33,303 nt of DNA from a bacterium (GTDB lineage: Bacteria; Patescibacteria; JAEDAM01; Absconditabacterales; Absconditicoccaceae): NCBI GenBank assembly GCA_030528665.1, contig JAUMYK010000011.1, positions 1 to 33,303 on the forward strand, given 5' to 3'. The notes beneath the pieces are model-generated. The model had not been told where the DNA came from and made no database searches. It worked only from the letters and a program-made list of their open reading frames with translations. Of this stretch, positions 1 to 9,195 are shown piece after piece (positions within the stretch are counted from its first letter, which is position 1; the number at the start of each line of letters is the position of its first letter). Made by a program: the position numbers and the translations under genes.

Positions 1-670
1 ATCCCCCAGTATTCTCTATAGCCACATGAGGGGATTGGTATTGATCTCTAGGGATGACCGCGTTATGCTCATCATAGAATGAGATTTTATTGACTTGTAA
101 AACAGATCTATTGCTTCAGAAGTGTCCATTCGTATTCCAATCCTTAACCCTCACTATCTTTGCTTGTACTCAAGGTCAGGTCTTGGTCTGATAGTGATCT
201 CCTGTTAGAGACTCTCAGAGGGTAATTTTTGCACTTAAGTGATCACTCTCTCCTGCCTCTTCTAGCTTCTCTATCTTCTGCTCTGCATTGGTAATCTTCT
301 CCTCGAGGGAGTCTGTCCTTTGAGCTACGGACTGAACATCTGTCTGATCTGCTTTTTTTGCGACTTCGGTTTGCAGTTCTTCAATATGTTTAGCCAACAC
401 AAAAAGACTGACAAAATCATCAGCAGAAAAATCTGATGGCGTCGTTCATTCATACCCTCTGCTAATCGTGAATTGATCGCCACTAACAACGGAAACTTCC
501 ACTTTTTCGCTCTTCGTGATTTCTCAATCTGAATTTCTTTTATTAAGAACGACCAAAAACGGAACTTCAGGGAATTTGGCACCTTGTCCCTCTTTAACTA
601 CGAGAGTAGTTGCCACAGAAGAGATTCCAAACTGTAATTGAGCTTCAACATTATCTTTTACTTTATACAT
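1..670 (-). CDS. Phage tail fibre / upper baseplate protein (C-terminus cut by window edge)
   Basis: The start is ATG at 668-670, five bases below the stop of the preceding tail gene. The first 100 residues resemble the N-terminal module of phage baseplate-upper and fibre proteins, including ISRGYEGTTPSDFSADDFV, where the Gly of YEGT is a TGA codon at 446-448. A heptad-like coiled coil follows (about residues 95-150, EEKITNAEQKIEKLEEAGE), typical of trimeric fibres. The rest (VRVKDWNTNGHFG...) runs off position 1. TGA codons at 116-118, 170-172, 176-178, 215-217, 446-448 and 524-526 must be sense codons. The gene sits last in the tail operon, where host-recognition proteins usually lie. Receptor binding is inferred from position and architecture only. 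Confidence 0.75.
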
Positions 671-674
671 AGGC

Positions 675-1622
675 TTATTTTTTGGAAATAAAATACTCTA
701 AAGACTGATAACTATCTAGAATGACCGTTGCGGTATTCGGTCAATACTGGACTTGTTTGACTGGTTTGTTTTGAATTACTCGTTGAGTATTCCTTATGGA
801 TACCATATCTCACGGTTTAATAGTTGCAAATTTGTAATTGCTGTTTACTGCAATTTTGCAGTTCTTCATGATACTTTTTTCTACTAAGAGAGAATCAATT
901 CTGAGTTGAGCGGTAGCTTGGTCTTTGATTTCGGTTTCTTGCACAATAATTTTACTCAAACCGTAATTCTGAATTCAGATTTCATCTTTTTTTTCTAAAC
1001 TTCCTCCCTCGTATTCTAGCACAATATGATTGAAGTAATTAGAGCTTTCCTCCGCAATATCTATGCTGTAGCAATTCTCTTCATAAGTTAGCAGATGATG
1101 AGTGCTATACGGACCGAAACGCACTACATTCTCCGCATCTATAAAGAATCCCCAATCTCTCGTATGTTTGAGTACCTCCTGTAAAAAAGTCAGAAAAGTC
1201 AGATTTTCACTTTTGAGTGTGATTTCTCCATGATAGTCTTGGATTTCTGAAGTCGTAAATCATGGTAGATCAGCAAAAAGATCACGAATGAGCTGGCTTG
1301 GATTGGCAGTTTGAGTCTTGTTTGGATAAGGCATAAATGCGAGTAAACCGAGCATTCCACTACAATTGATAACTTGTTTTTCTCAGCTCCTATCAGAGAG
1401 TTTTGCTATCCCAATCACAAAGCCTTGATAGATTGCCTGAGTCCCCTTATAGATTTTAATTCTTTCTCTATGCTTGATTTCTACTTTTCCGAAATACTCA
1501 AAACTTAATCCAGAAAATCCTCCATTGACCGTAGCAGAAAAGGAATAGCCACAATTCACGAGCTTTTCGCTTAATGTAGACTTAAAACCTCAGTTCTTAT
1601 CATAAATTTTTATACTATACAT
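675..1622 (-). CDS. Phage tail baseplate/hub-like protein
   Basis: This 315-residue frame is open only with TGA as Gly. It starts at ATG 1620-1622, inside the end of the distal tail gene (8-base overlap, so translation is probably coupled), and stops at TAA 675-677. Recognisable stretches are GEKQVINCSGMLGLLAF, LTFLTFLQEVLKHTRDWGF and a C-terminal PGDMVSIRN segment. This build, a swivel-like domain with an I-N-C-S-G motif and then a helical 'FL.ELLK' region, is common in siphophage tail hub or tail-associated proteins that follow Dit. Its role would be to cap the tail tip and anchor the fibre. No lysozyme or peptidase motif was seen. The exact family is uncertain; order (tape measure, Dit, this gene, fibre) is the strongest support. 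Confidence 0.65.
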
Positions 1623-2436
1623 AGGTATCGGAATACTGGATAAAGATTTCTGCCTCAAAAGTTCCGTTGATTTTTACTTGTACGGAGCTTTCTCCAATTG
1701 CCAATTCTCCAAACTCTCCCACTCGGTCAATTCCTCGCTTCCCGTTAAGTGCTACATCCAACTTTTCTCCACTGATTGCAAGAACATCTCAGGCTTTTAT
1801 TGTTTGATTGATCTGAAGAAGTTTTTCTCCAATTGCTATCTCTACTTGGTTTACGGATTCGGCATTTCAAAAAGCAATATAGAGTGATGGCTTCGCAGGG
1901 CGAGAGCCACTGAGGTATTCTATCGTAGTATTGAAGAGGGCATTGATGCCGAAAAAGCCGAGTTCGTTGGTATGTTCTGAATACAAAAAAGGGTCTGAAA
2001 TCTGAAAGGTAATCATGATCTCTATTGTATTGATTGTCCGACTTTCCCTAGGGATGCTCAATCCAGCGACTACGGCTTTCGTTTTGAGGAGTCAGATTTT
2101 TCTCTTTATATACAGCATTTGCTCACCATTGAGGAGATGAGCTTTGATACGGTTGATTTTTCTTTCTAATTCTTCTTGATTTTTAGCTTGTATCCATCAT
2201 TTGATAGTCAGCTTTTTCCCCTTTATGAGCCAGTTGCTGAGTCCTTGACCATGAGTAGTCAGTTGATAAGTCTGTAAGTCAAAGTCATTACCATCATAGC
2301 TATCAGGAATATTAGAAATCAGAATATCGGAAAAATCATAAGCTCCAAAGCCTATTTGCTCAATCATAATTAATCAGCTTTTAGGTCTTTGGTTGCTTCC
2401 ATAGAGTACTTGTCCATAGGGGATTTTTCCAAACAT
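1615..2436 (-). CDS. Distal tail protein (Dit-like)
   Basis: A 273-residue protein starting at ATG 2434-2436, four bases past the tape measure stop. The start gives MFGKIPYGQVLYGSNQRPKSG; an internal ATG at 2365-2367 is an alternative. The N-terminal half has the Dit pattern: a beta-rich ring domain with GKKLTIKGWIQ and then a helix EELERKINRIKAHLLNGEQ. The second half (SGSRPAKPSLYIAFG..., VNQVEIAIGEKLLQIN) is a galectin/carbohydrate-binding-like domain as in long Dit proteins. Dit forms the hexameric hub joining the tail tube to the baseplate. It lies between the tape measure and the hub gene, as expected, and contains several TGA Gly codons (for example 1867-1869). Confidence 0.72.
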
Positions 2437-2439
2437 TTT

Positions 2440-4371
2440 TTAATAAGTTCACAAAGCTAAATTGCGATAATTCTCCATCAAAACCGCCCTTACTTTTTCA
2501 GTGAAAGTGTTCATGTCGCTTTCACTGCCAATATGCACATCTCCAAATTGGAGAGTGATTTGAGGGCTGGATGGACTAGGCGATCTACTGATTGTTCCAT
2601 TAACTGCAGGGCGAAAGTATTCAGAGCCTAGTTCATTGATTTTATAAAGCTGACCAGCAATCACACTACCACCACTTGCACGAGCCCCAACACTGCGAGA
2701 AGTCCTACCCACCGTCTCAGAACCACCTCACCACAAGCTTGCAATTGCATCCTTCGCAGCCTGAATTTTATCCCAAATAGAGCTAATTTTCCCTGAAATT
2801 CGGTCCATTGCCCCACTTGCAATATCTTTGAGTCCATTAAACATTCCATTCCAAAGGTTCGTGATGGTAGTTTTGATCGTCTCAATAATTGCTGGGAGAT
2901 CGATATTAAAAGCCCCAAAAATTCAGACAATAGCATCTTTCCAAATTCCAACGATATTTTTCAAATTTTGGAAAGCTCAATCCCAATTTCCAGTAAAGAC
3001 ATTTTTGAGAAAATCAATAATCTCACCAAAAGTCTGAATCCCACTCTGTATATAAAGAGCAATACTCTGAAAAGTTGAACCTACAATCTGCAATACAATT
3101 CCTAAAACCTCAGTCACCACGGTTGCAAACATTTCCCAAATGGGAATCAGAATTGGTTCTATTTTAGTTCGTGCATCCTGTACAGCGTTCCAAATCCCCT
3201 CAAAGATAGCGACAAAATCCTCTCGCAAATTTTGGAGATAGGGAATAACTGCTTCAACCGTTGTATTTACAAAATTTCTAAATCCTCCAAAATTCGTAGC
3301 ATAAGCGACTCCTAGTGCAGTAAGGGCAGCGACAACCCAACCAATAGGTCAAGTGAGAGTCGCTATAATTGGTCAAAGAGAAGAGAGCCCTCAACTTATC
3401 AAGGGAATAAGTTTCCCTATCCAGCCAATAACATTCCCAAACATATTCATAGCACTAGCAATCGGTCAAACCGCCAATCCAATAGAAGAAAGAACAACTG
3501 CAAAAGCACTTAACCCTCCTACTACCTGGATGATTCATGCAGCCAGTTTTGGGTTGTTTTCTACCCATTGAGTAAATTTTTCTATGAGCGGAGTAACAGT
3601 ATCAATTAGTTTTTGAATTGTTGGGATGAGTGCACTTCATATCCTGTCTTTCATGTTGGCAATTTGAGCGATTAGCTTTTGTCTTTTTTCAGGATCAGTT
3701 AACATAACCTCCCCCATAGCTTCCAGTTCTTTTTTTCCATCAGAAACAACCTTATTGATTAATGCTTGCTTTTTTTCCGCATCCGTGAGTTGATTTACGG
3801 TTTTCCCAATAGCCTTTGCATACTCTTCATTGGCTTCAGCTGCATTTACGGTAATCCCTAGATTATCAAGAATCATTGCAGAACCACGACCAAGACCAGT
3901 CACAATATCATTATAAGCTTGAGTAGTAGTAATACCCATATTTTTCGCCTTAATTCTTGCAATATCCATGAGAGTTGTGAAGTCATTTGTATTTTTCGCC
4001 ACCCCAAGCGACATCGCTTTATTTGCCGAAAGAATAAGGTCATAACTCGCAACAGTTCCTTTAGATGAGCTTTCTAATCATTTTAATATATCTTTTGAGT
4101 TTAAATTTAAGTTTTTAGAAAGTCTATCCATAGCTTCTTCAGCCTCTTTTGTTTTTCCTGCTTTATCCGTAAAGTCTACAATATGAGAAGAAAGAGTGGA
4201 AAAAACCTGCTTTCCAACATTATGCATTCTATTTAGGGCATACTCGTTTTGATTAGATCGCTGTTGCATCTTGTCAGCCACCCCCTTAAGCCCATTTGCT
4301 GATTTGGCAAAAACGGCAGATGCATTATCTGTCGCAGAGATGATAATCTCTATTGCATTTTTGACTGCCAT
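2440..4371 (-). CDS. Tail tape measure protein
   Basis: One frame of 643 residues from ATG 4369-4371 to TAA 2440-2442, crossing at least nine TGA codons read as Gly. The N-terminal half is helical and Ala/Lys-rich (MAVKNAIEIIISATDNASA, then a coiled-coil stretch). The centre has long hydrophobic segments (about residues 270-460) such as VLGIVLQIVGSTFQSIALYI, which fit the membrane-active part of tape measure proteins. The C-terminus ARASGGSVIAGQLYKINE.GSEYF matches the A-R-A-x-G-G-P-V-x-x-G-x-x-Y-x-V-G-E-x-G-x-E ending common in this family. It sets tail length and takes part in DNA injection. At 643 aa it predicts a fairly short tail. It lies downstream of the tail chaperone, separated by a small plus-strand gene. 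Confidence 0.92.
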
Positions 4372-4434
4372 TTTGCTTGATTTTTCGTATAAAAGATTTA
4401 TAATTTAGTTGATTTATTTCTATCATCAATCAAG

Positions 4435-4641
4435 ATGAAACGAGAGAATATGTCACGAGAAGAGATCAAGCTACTTGCCCCTCATCTCCGTGTTATTGCG
4501 GAAGACGCTAAGAAAGCAGCAGTGCTAAAAAAATCTTGATATAATTGAGTTGATGAGCTTCCAAGTGGAGTACAAGCTATTTTTGCTATTACAATCATTA
4601 TTCTATTAGGATTGATAATATGGTGAATTATGGCTTTTTAG
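4435..4641 (+). CDS. Small single-span membrane protein (unknown)
   Basis: A 68-residue frame on the plus strand in the 256-base gap between two minus-strand tail genes. It begins MKRENMSREEIKLLAPHLR, has a charged helical N-terminus, and ends with one clear membrane span (about residues 49-67, IFAITIIILLGLIIWGIMAF). Three TGA codons are read as Gly (two before the span, one in it), which supports coding under this code. Its stop overlaps the end of the tail chaperone frame on the opposite strand by 14 bases. I recognise no family. Possible roles are a superinfection-exclusion or holin-like cargo protein. Both are guesses from size, topology and orientation. Confidence 0.55.
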
Positions 4642-5088
4642 CTTCCAATTCCATCCTAGCTACTATTGCCTCCATAATTTCTATAGGGCAATTTAAGTAT
4701 TCTTCATAGCTCCAGTGCATATATTTCATCACTTCTACCGCCTTGATCTCCTCAAGTGCTGTTCATCACAATCACTTAAAAAGCTTAGAGTATTCATACT
4801 CTAGCTCTTTTTTTTTGACGGATTTACGAGGGTATCAATCTTTTTTGCTACCGCTTCATTAAGAGCTGTATAGTCTTCAATACTCTCCATATCTAAAATC
4901 AGATTTAGGATTTTTTCTTTATCTGTTTCTCAGTTAATTTCAGCAATAATGAATTTCGCAAGCTGATTACCGAGCTCAATTTCATCAATCTCTTTATTCT
5001 GAAATTGACCATTGATTCTTGCAATCTGCTGAAATTCTCTCACGGTAATTCTTTCTAAAAAAGTAATGTTGAGGCTTCCGATTTGCAT
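4628..5088 (-). CDS. Tail assembly chaperone, -1 frameshift fusion (gpGT-like)
   Basis: The second frame (open from 4858 down to TAA 4628-4630) has no suitable start of its own and lies in the -1 frame relative to gpG. Joining at the A-tract gives about 153 residues, continuing KKKELEYEYSKLFKLG and ending in EVMKYMHWSYEEYLNCPIEI followed by MEAIVARMELEAKKP. That ending matches the T-domain of many phage tail chaperones (x-x-M-x-x-x-W-S-Y-E-E-x-x-x-x-P at the C-terminus). The T-domain contacts the tail tube protein while the G part binds the tape measure. The frameshift mechanism is inferred from sequence, but it is one of the best conserved frameshift positions in tailed phages. Confidence 0.82.
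4786..4816 (-). promoter_or_regulatory. Programmed -1 ribosomal frameshift signal
   Basis: On the minus strand the codons UCA AAA AAA AAG give overlapping slippery heptamers A-AAA-AAA and A-AAA-AAG (nine A at 4808-4816). Three to six bases further comes a perfect hairpin, UAGAGUA-UGAA-UACUCUA (4786-4803), with the zero-frame UAG stop as the first three bases of its stem. Slipping back one base leads straight into the downstream T-domain frame. Confidence 0.85.
4801..5088 (-). CDS. Tail assembly chaperone, short form (gpG-like)
   Basis: A 95-residue protein from ATG 5086-5088 to TAG 4801-4803: MQIGSLNITFLERITVREF... ending in NPSKKKS. Size, acidic helical content and position just before the tape measure fit the gpG-type tail assembly chaperone, which coats the tape measure during tail tube assembly. 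The last codons run through a nine-A tract that is a frameshift site, giving a longer product (separate entry). The TGA at 4930-4932 is read as Gly. Family assignment rests on architecture and context rather than strong motifs. Confidence 0.78.
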
Positions 5089-5118
5089 GATAATAGGGGG
5101 AAATATAAAACTAGCTTT

Positions 5119-5126
5119 GGTATAAT
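5119..5126 (+). promoter_or_regulatory. Extended -10 promoter for the nuclease-YfbU pair
   Basis: TGGTATAAT matches an extended -10 element (TGnTATAAT); no clear -35 box is seen. It would give a leader of about 118 bases before the nuclease start at 5251. The leader contains one copy of AAATCTGA (5147-5154) and the CTATTTTTAGGACTTTTT element shared with position 13947. The 162 bases between the tail chaperone and the nuclease therefore hold regulatory DNA only. Confidence 0.5.
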
Positions 5127-5250
5127 TAGGTAAATAAAAAAAGCAAAAATCTGACTATTCAGAGGTCTATTTTTAGGACTTTTTCTGTCTTGATTTTTTT
5201 GTTAGGAAATATAACCTACTCAGTAGTCTTTATTTTTTTATTGTCATACC

Positions 5251-6099
5251 ATGAAAAAACTTCTTGCCCTCCTTCTTGTGGGATTTTTAGGACTTCAGTC
5301 CATTTCTTTCGCAGCAACTCCAGCAGAACAGAAAGCTGACCAACTCAAAGTAATCGTGAAAATGATTTTGGATCAATCCAAAAATAAAGAGAAAGACACT
5401 ACCATGATCAAAACTCTCTTTGCTGGATGTGAGAAAACCTGCAGTGATCCAGTCGTAAAAGAAGCAGTAAAAATCCTCAATAGCACTTTTGACCAAGATT
5501 TTGGAACAAAAGAAGAAAAGAAAACTGAATTGTTAAGCTACACACTCCTAGAGGTCGTGGATGGAGATACGATCAGAGTTAAAAATTCTGAAGGAAAAGA
5601 ACAGTCTGTTCGTATGATTGGTCTTGATGCTCCAGAGAGTACCACTATGAGATATGGATATGCAGAATGTTTCGGGAAGGAAGCCGCTGATCATCTTAAA
5701 ACTCTTGTTGGATCAGCAACCCAAATTCAAATTGAAACTGATCCTACACAAACCGCAACTGATAAATATGGAAGACTCCTTGGATATGTAGTAGTGAATG
5801 GAGCAAATCTCAATCAAAAAATGATTGAAGATGGATATGGATTTGAGTACACCTACAATCTCCCATACAGATATCAATCAGAATTTAAGTCTGCTCAAAA
5901 AACAGCCTCAGAAAAGAAATTCGGGCTTTGGGCTGATGATGCGTGTAAAGGTGAAAGAAGCAAAATTGAAAACGAAAAAGAAGAAAAAAAATCTGACTCA
6001 AATGCAGAAAAAATGTATCATCGTGGACCTAAAGGGGGATGCTACTATTTCACTGATAAAGGAGAAAAAGAGTATGTAGATAAGGCTTTTTGCAGGTAA
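5251..6099 (+). CDS. Secreted thermonuclease-like (SNase-fold) protein
   Basis: A 282-residue protein with a Sec signal peptide (MKKLLALLLVGFLGLQSISFA, cleavage after about residue 21). The staphylococcal-nuclease domain covers about residues 97-226. It has VVDGDTIRV, RMIGLDAPES (R about 121; the Asp and Glu of the calcium/catalytic site) and DKYGRLLGYVV with the second catalytic Arg (about 175). A C-terminal module MYHRGPKGGCYYFTDKGEKE with two Cys follows and is often attached to secreted SNase proteins. The enzyme should cut DNA and RNA outside the membrane. It is the only sizeable gene in the phage cluster besides the capsid with no UGA codon at all. It lies on the strand opposite to the tail genes and is followed 26 bases later by a YfbU gene, so it looks like acquired cargo. 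Confidence 0.88.
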   Translation: MKKLLALLLVGFLGLQSISFAATPAEQKADQLKVIVKMILDQSKNKEKDTTMIKTLFAGCEKTCSDPVVKEAVKILNSTFDQDFGTKEEKKTELLSYTLLEVVDGDTIRVKNSEGKEQSVRMIGLDAPESTTMRYGYAECFGKEAADHLKTLVGSATQIQIETDPTQTATDKYGRLLGYVVVNGANLNQKMIEDGYGFEYTYNLPYRYQSEFKSAQKTASEKKFGLWADDACKGERSKIENEKEEKKSDSNAEKMYHRGPKGGCYYFTDKGEKEYVDKAFCR

Positions 6100-6125
6100 A
6101 TTTTAGTTTCTAAATAAATGTCAAT

Positions 6126-6644
6126 ATGGCTATCAAATTAACAGAAGTAGAAAGAAGAATTTTAGCAAATCAAGAATTAATTTTAGCCAAACTTTATCCT
6201 GAAGAAAAATGGCATCTCAACCATGCAAAAGTATATGAATACGGATTTAGTACTGAATATGAAGAAGTATTAAATATTAACAAAGATGGTTCAAGTGAAG
6301 CATATAAGGAAACCCTAAATATTCTGAATATGTTTACTGGAATATACAATATTAAGCATACAGCGGAAAAAAATGGGACATTAAAGGATATTTCAAAATC
6401 TGATCTGCATTTAATAGAGTATGAGTGATTTGATCACAATCACGATCCACACTATTGATATGCTCAATTTTTAATTAATAACAAATGATATTATCAAATT
6501 CTTAAAGATGATAATGGAGTTTGAGTTTGCGTGCTTCCAAGATATAGAAGATTACTTAAGGCATGGGGAACACTAACTAGTAATAAACAGACTGATTTTT
6601 GAAAAGAAGATTTAATCTATTTAATAAAAAATGCTAGATCATAG
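6126..6644 (+). CDS. YfbU-family protein
   Basis: With TGA as Gly this reads 172 residues, MAIKLTEVERRILANQELIL... through to a TAG at 6642-6644. It follows the E. coli YfbU pattern along its length: LTxxERxILxNQ at the start, a central YGFSTEYEEVLN and ETLNILNMFTGIYN, then FEGFD-type GFDHNHDPHYGYAQFLIN, GYYQILK, and LPRYRRLLKAWG near the end. Five TGA codons are required, including the Gly of GFDHN and of YGYAQF. The molecular function of YfbU is not established; the family is often found with mobile elements and stress or cell-death phenotypes. It appears to be co-transcribed with the secreted nuclease and is closed by a strong terminator. Confidence 0.8.
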
Positions 6645-6668
6645 AGTACATTTCATGTACTCTTTTTT
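6643..6668 (+). terminator. Intrinsic terminator after the nuclease-YfbU pair
   Basis: Perfect 9-bp stem AGAGTACAT / ATGTACTCT with a TTC loop, followed by six T (63-68 of the 6600 block). It overlaps the last bases of the YfbU stop codon and the stop of the converging minus-strand gene. Confidence 0.9.
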
Positions 6669-7176
6669 AATTATCAAAAATTGCGATTAGAATAGCTATT
6701 AAAGATCAAAATATGGCAATAAATAAAGCAAGTAATGAAGGGTATTCTTTCAATATAAGTTCTCGTTTTTGAAAAAAGCTTCAATTAATTTTTAAATTTA
6801 ATTCATTTAATATATTTCTTGTCAAAAGCGATGGATAAACTACATTATCGCAACTTTTTTCTAATAAAATCTTAGTTAATAATCTATCTTTATACAAAAA
6901 GAAGATGGATTCATTTCATAAGTTTTCATTCAAAGAAAGAAAATAAGAAACTGGTCTATTAACCTCTTGGTAGAACTTATAAATTAGCGATACGACTCCA
7001 TTAGCAAAATTTCACTTTCCTATTTTTTTTGCAAAAGCAGACAATCAACTAATATGCCCAGTATGGCATAGTAAAAATATAATCTCATCAATTTCAACTC
7101 ATCGTTTATTTTCTGAAGTAAGGACTGAATCAAATTTCTTTAACTCATTTAAGAAATATTTTAACTCTTCTTCCAT
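6667..7176 (-). CDS. Unknown protein with C-terminal membrane anchor
   Basis: A 169-residue frame from ATG 7174-7176 to TAA 6667-6669, open only with TGA as Gly. About 145 soluble residues (MEEELKYFLNELKKFDSVLT..., FLLCHTGHISGLSAFAKKIG, VVSLIYKFYQEVNRPVSYF) are followed by one hydrophobic span near the end (LALFIAIFGSLIAILIAIF, about residues 148-166). That topology is tail-anchored, with the large domain in the cytoplasm. I recognise no family. It lies after the terminator that closes the head genes, and is convergent with YfbU. A possible own promoter is TTGACA (7231-7226) with GATAGT (7208-7203), spacing 17, overlapping the terminator hairpin. Orientation matches the phage operon, but base composition is AT-richer than the structural genes, so it may be another cargo gene. 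Confidence 0.68.
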
Positions 7177-7195
7177 TTGATACGAATGAGAATAT

Positions 7196-7224
7196 AAAAA
7201 ACACTATCCAAAATAGCGTTTTTT
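7196..7224 (-). terminator. Terminator-like hairpin after the head genes
   Basis: On the minus strand the stem AAAAAACGCTAT / ATAGTGTTTTTT (12 pairs, one G-T) has a five-base loop and ends in six T. It sits 17 bases past the portal stop. It would separate head genes from the 169-aa gene and the tail genes. Confidence 0.75.
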
Positions 7225-7240
7225 ATGTCAAATTCAATCT

Positions 7241-9190
7241 TTACTCAATCAGAGGAATCATATCACACCTACAATTAGGATGCAGAGGACTTCCAATCAC
7301 ATTTTCATACTCTAGCTTCAATTTTCCTCAATTATTCCCAATCATTACCGAACCTTTTTTGAAAAAATCTTCCTGCAGGGCAACTTTCTTACCGTGCATC
7401 TTTCCGCAATGCTCACAGACTCTCTCATCAATGGCAGTCCACCACTGCTTCGCTTTTACTACTCAGGATTGCTCTCGTGCGGATTGTTCTGCATAAGTTC
7501 CAAATCTGATTGCTTCCGTTCTTACAATGGTTTCTAGCCTGCGACCTTGGAGTTCATCAAAGACTTTTACGAGTTCTTTTTTGATTTCTTCAGGTTGTAA
7601 GTTTCCAGCTAGTCCCATTTCTACGACCTTTCCGATTTTTTCATTGGTTATTGTATCTACATTTTTTGCGAGGAGCTGGATTTTTTGCTTCAGCTCTTTT
7701 TTGATTTTGTCCGTATTGATGTTGAACTCTATCTCTACATCAAGCTCTCTCATCGCTCTCATTCCCTCTTCAGAAATCAGATGCTCTAGCTCTGGTCTGA
7801 GATAAATATGATACAGAGCATAATACTTCATGAGCATTTGGTAGTCTGTAGCTTTGAAGGATTTTTTGTTATTTTTTTCAAATTCCTTCAGAATATCTTG
7901 CTTTTGCTTCTCAAAAATTTTCATAAATCAGACTTTTAATCTTTTTTCGTATTCAGCATTCTTTTTCTGTTTTTGAATCCATCTTTTTTGCATCCATTCT
8001 TCAGATCGTTTGATATTCTCTTTAACGATACTCTGAAAATCTACCGATTTCAGTCTTATTCACTCTGCCTCTTTTTGAGCTTCTTGTGCTATATTTGCCT
8101 CACTTCCATCAACAAAGACATCCCCTCATGTAATCGGCTTGTAGCCGAGCTCTATTCTATACTCATTCCTTGTGATTCCTCCTGCAAAATAGTGATTCCT
8201 TACCTCCTCTTCATCGGTAGGCAAAACATTCAAAAACTCAAACACACCAATCCCACCGAAAAGTTGATCATTGAATACACGAGCAACCTTTTTCGCCAAG
8301 GGCTCAATACAACGAGAAGCGAAAGTTTGATTAAAAGCCTTAACATTCCCCACATTTACCCCCTCTCCAATTCCGAGAATCGCTTTTGGAACTTTATAGA
8401 TTGCTAGGATTTTATCTCTATCCCAGTTCTGTTGAGCGATAAATTCCATTTCCTTAGGAGAAGCTTGCATATTTGCAGGCTTGATCCCAAATGGAAGAAT
8501 TGCCAATTTCCCCGCATTTTCTGCACCAGTGTGGCGAGCTTCTCGGCTTTCTCTTACTGTCTTGAGCTGATCTATACTCATTGCTTGATCTGTTGTGAGG
8601 ATCATCCCTGGAGGAACATCATTCACGAGGAGTGCGTGATTCCATTTTTCGATTTCTTTTTCACTTCTAACTGTCATTGCGATTGCCTGAATTGGGCTGT
8701 ATCATCTCGTAATATATGGATACCTTTGTGATGGATTAAATTCAGCAAAGACCATCACTTCATCAGCTTCTAGTCTGATTTCTTTCCCTCCTTCTCTGTA
8801 GATCCAGCCGTTTAGGTGTCAGCTGTTATCTACTTTTGCACTGATATTCCAAGGGAGAAGCATAGAAAGCCCCCATACTTTCTTCCCATTCTTAATTTTC
8901 CAAATATAAGCAGTCCCCGTCATTTTCATAAAGACTGCGATATTGTGGATAAGTTCTGGAGTGATAAATTCTAGGTATTCGTGCTGGATTTCTTGGTCTT
9001 TTTTATTTGCTAATCTCCAATTGAGTCCAGAAAGACTATCTGCAATTGCGGTAATCGCTGCATATTGTCGCCCCACAAAGAAACTGATATACTCATGATC
9101 TTTAATTGCCCTATCTCCTCCAAACCCTCCCAAAAGAGCTAAAAACCCTGATTCTGTTTTTTTGAATACCTTTTTTATTCGAGAGAACAT
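7241..9190 (-). CDS. Portal protein fused to Mu-F-like minor head protein
   Basis: A single frame of 649 residues. Residues about 1-360 are an HK97-family portal: VGRQYAAITAIADSLSGLNW, EVMVFAEFNPSQRYPYITRG with SPIQAI after it, WNHALLVNDVPPG, QNWDRDKILAIYKVPKAILG and GGITRNEYRIELGYKPI. A TGA at 8126-8128 then leads without any TAA/TAG into a charged helical linker. The last about 220 residues are a Mu gpF-like (SPP1 gp7-like) domain with VRTEAIRFGTYAEQ, WWTAIDERVCEHCGKMHG and the closing SPLHPNCRCDMIPLIE. Portal forms the dodecameric DNA gate; the Mu-F protein stays with the head and affects DNA delivery. They are usually separate adjacent genes. The start is taken at ATG 9188-9190; TTG 9203-9205 is an alternative. 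Confidence 0.9.
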
Positions 9191-9195
9191 ATTTT

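Noticed and set aside
675..4371. Many frameshifted or nonsense pseudogenes in the tail region
   Set aside because: All breaks are TGA in a constant frame; with UGA as Gly each gene is intact, and neighbouring genes abut or overlap cleanly.
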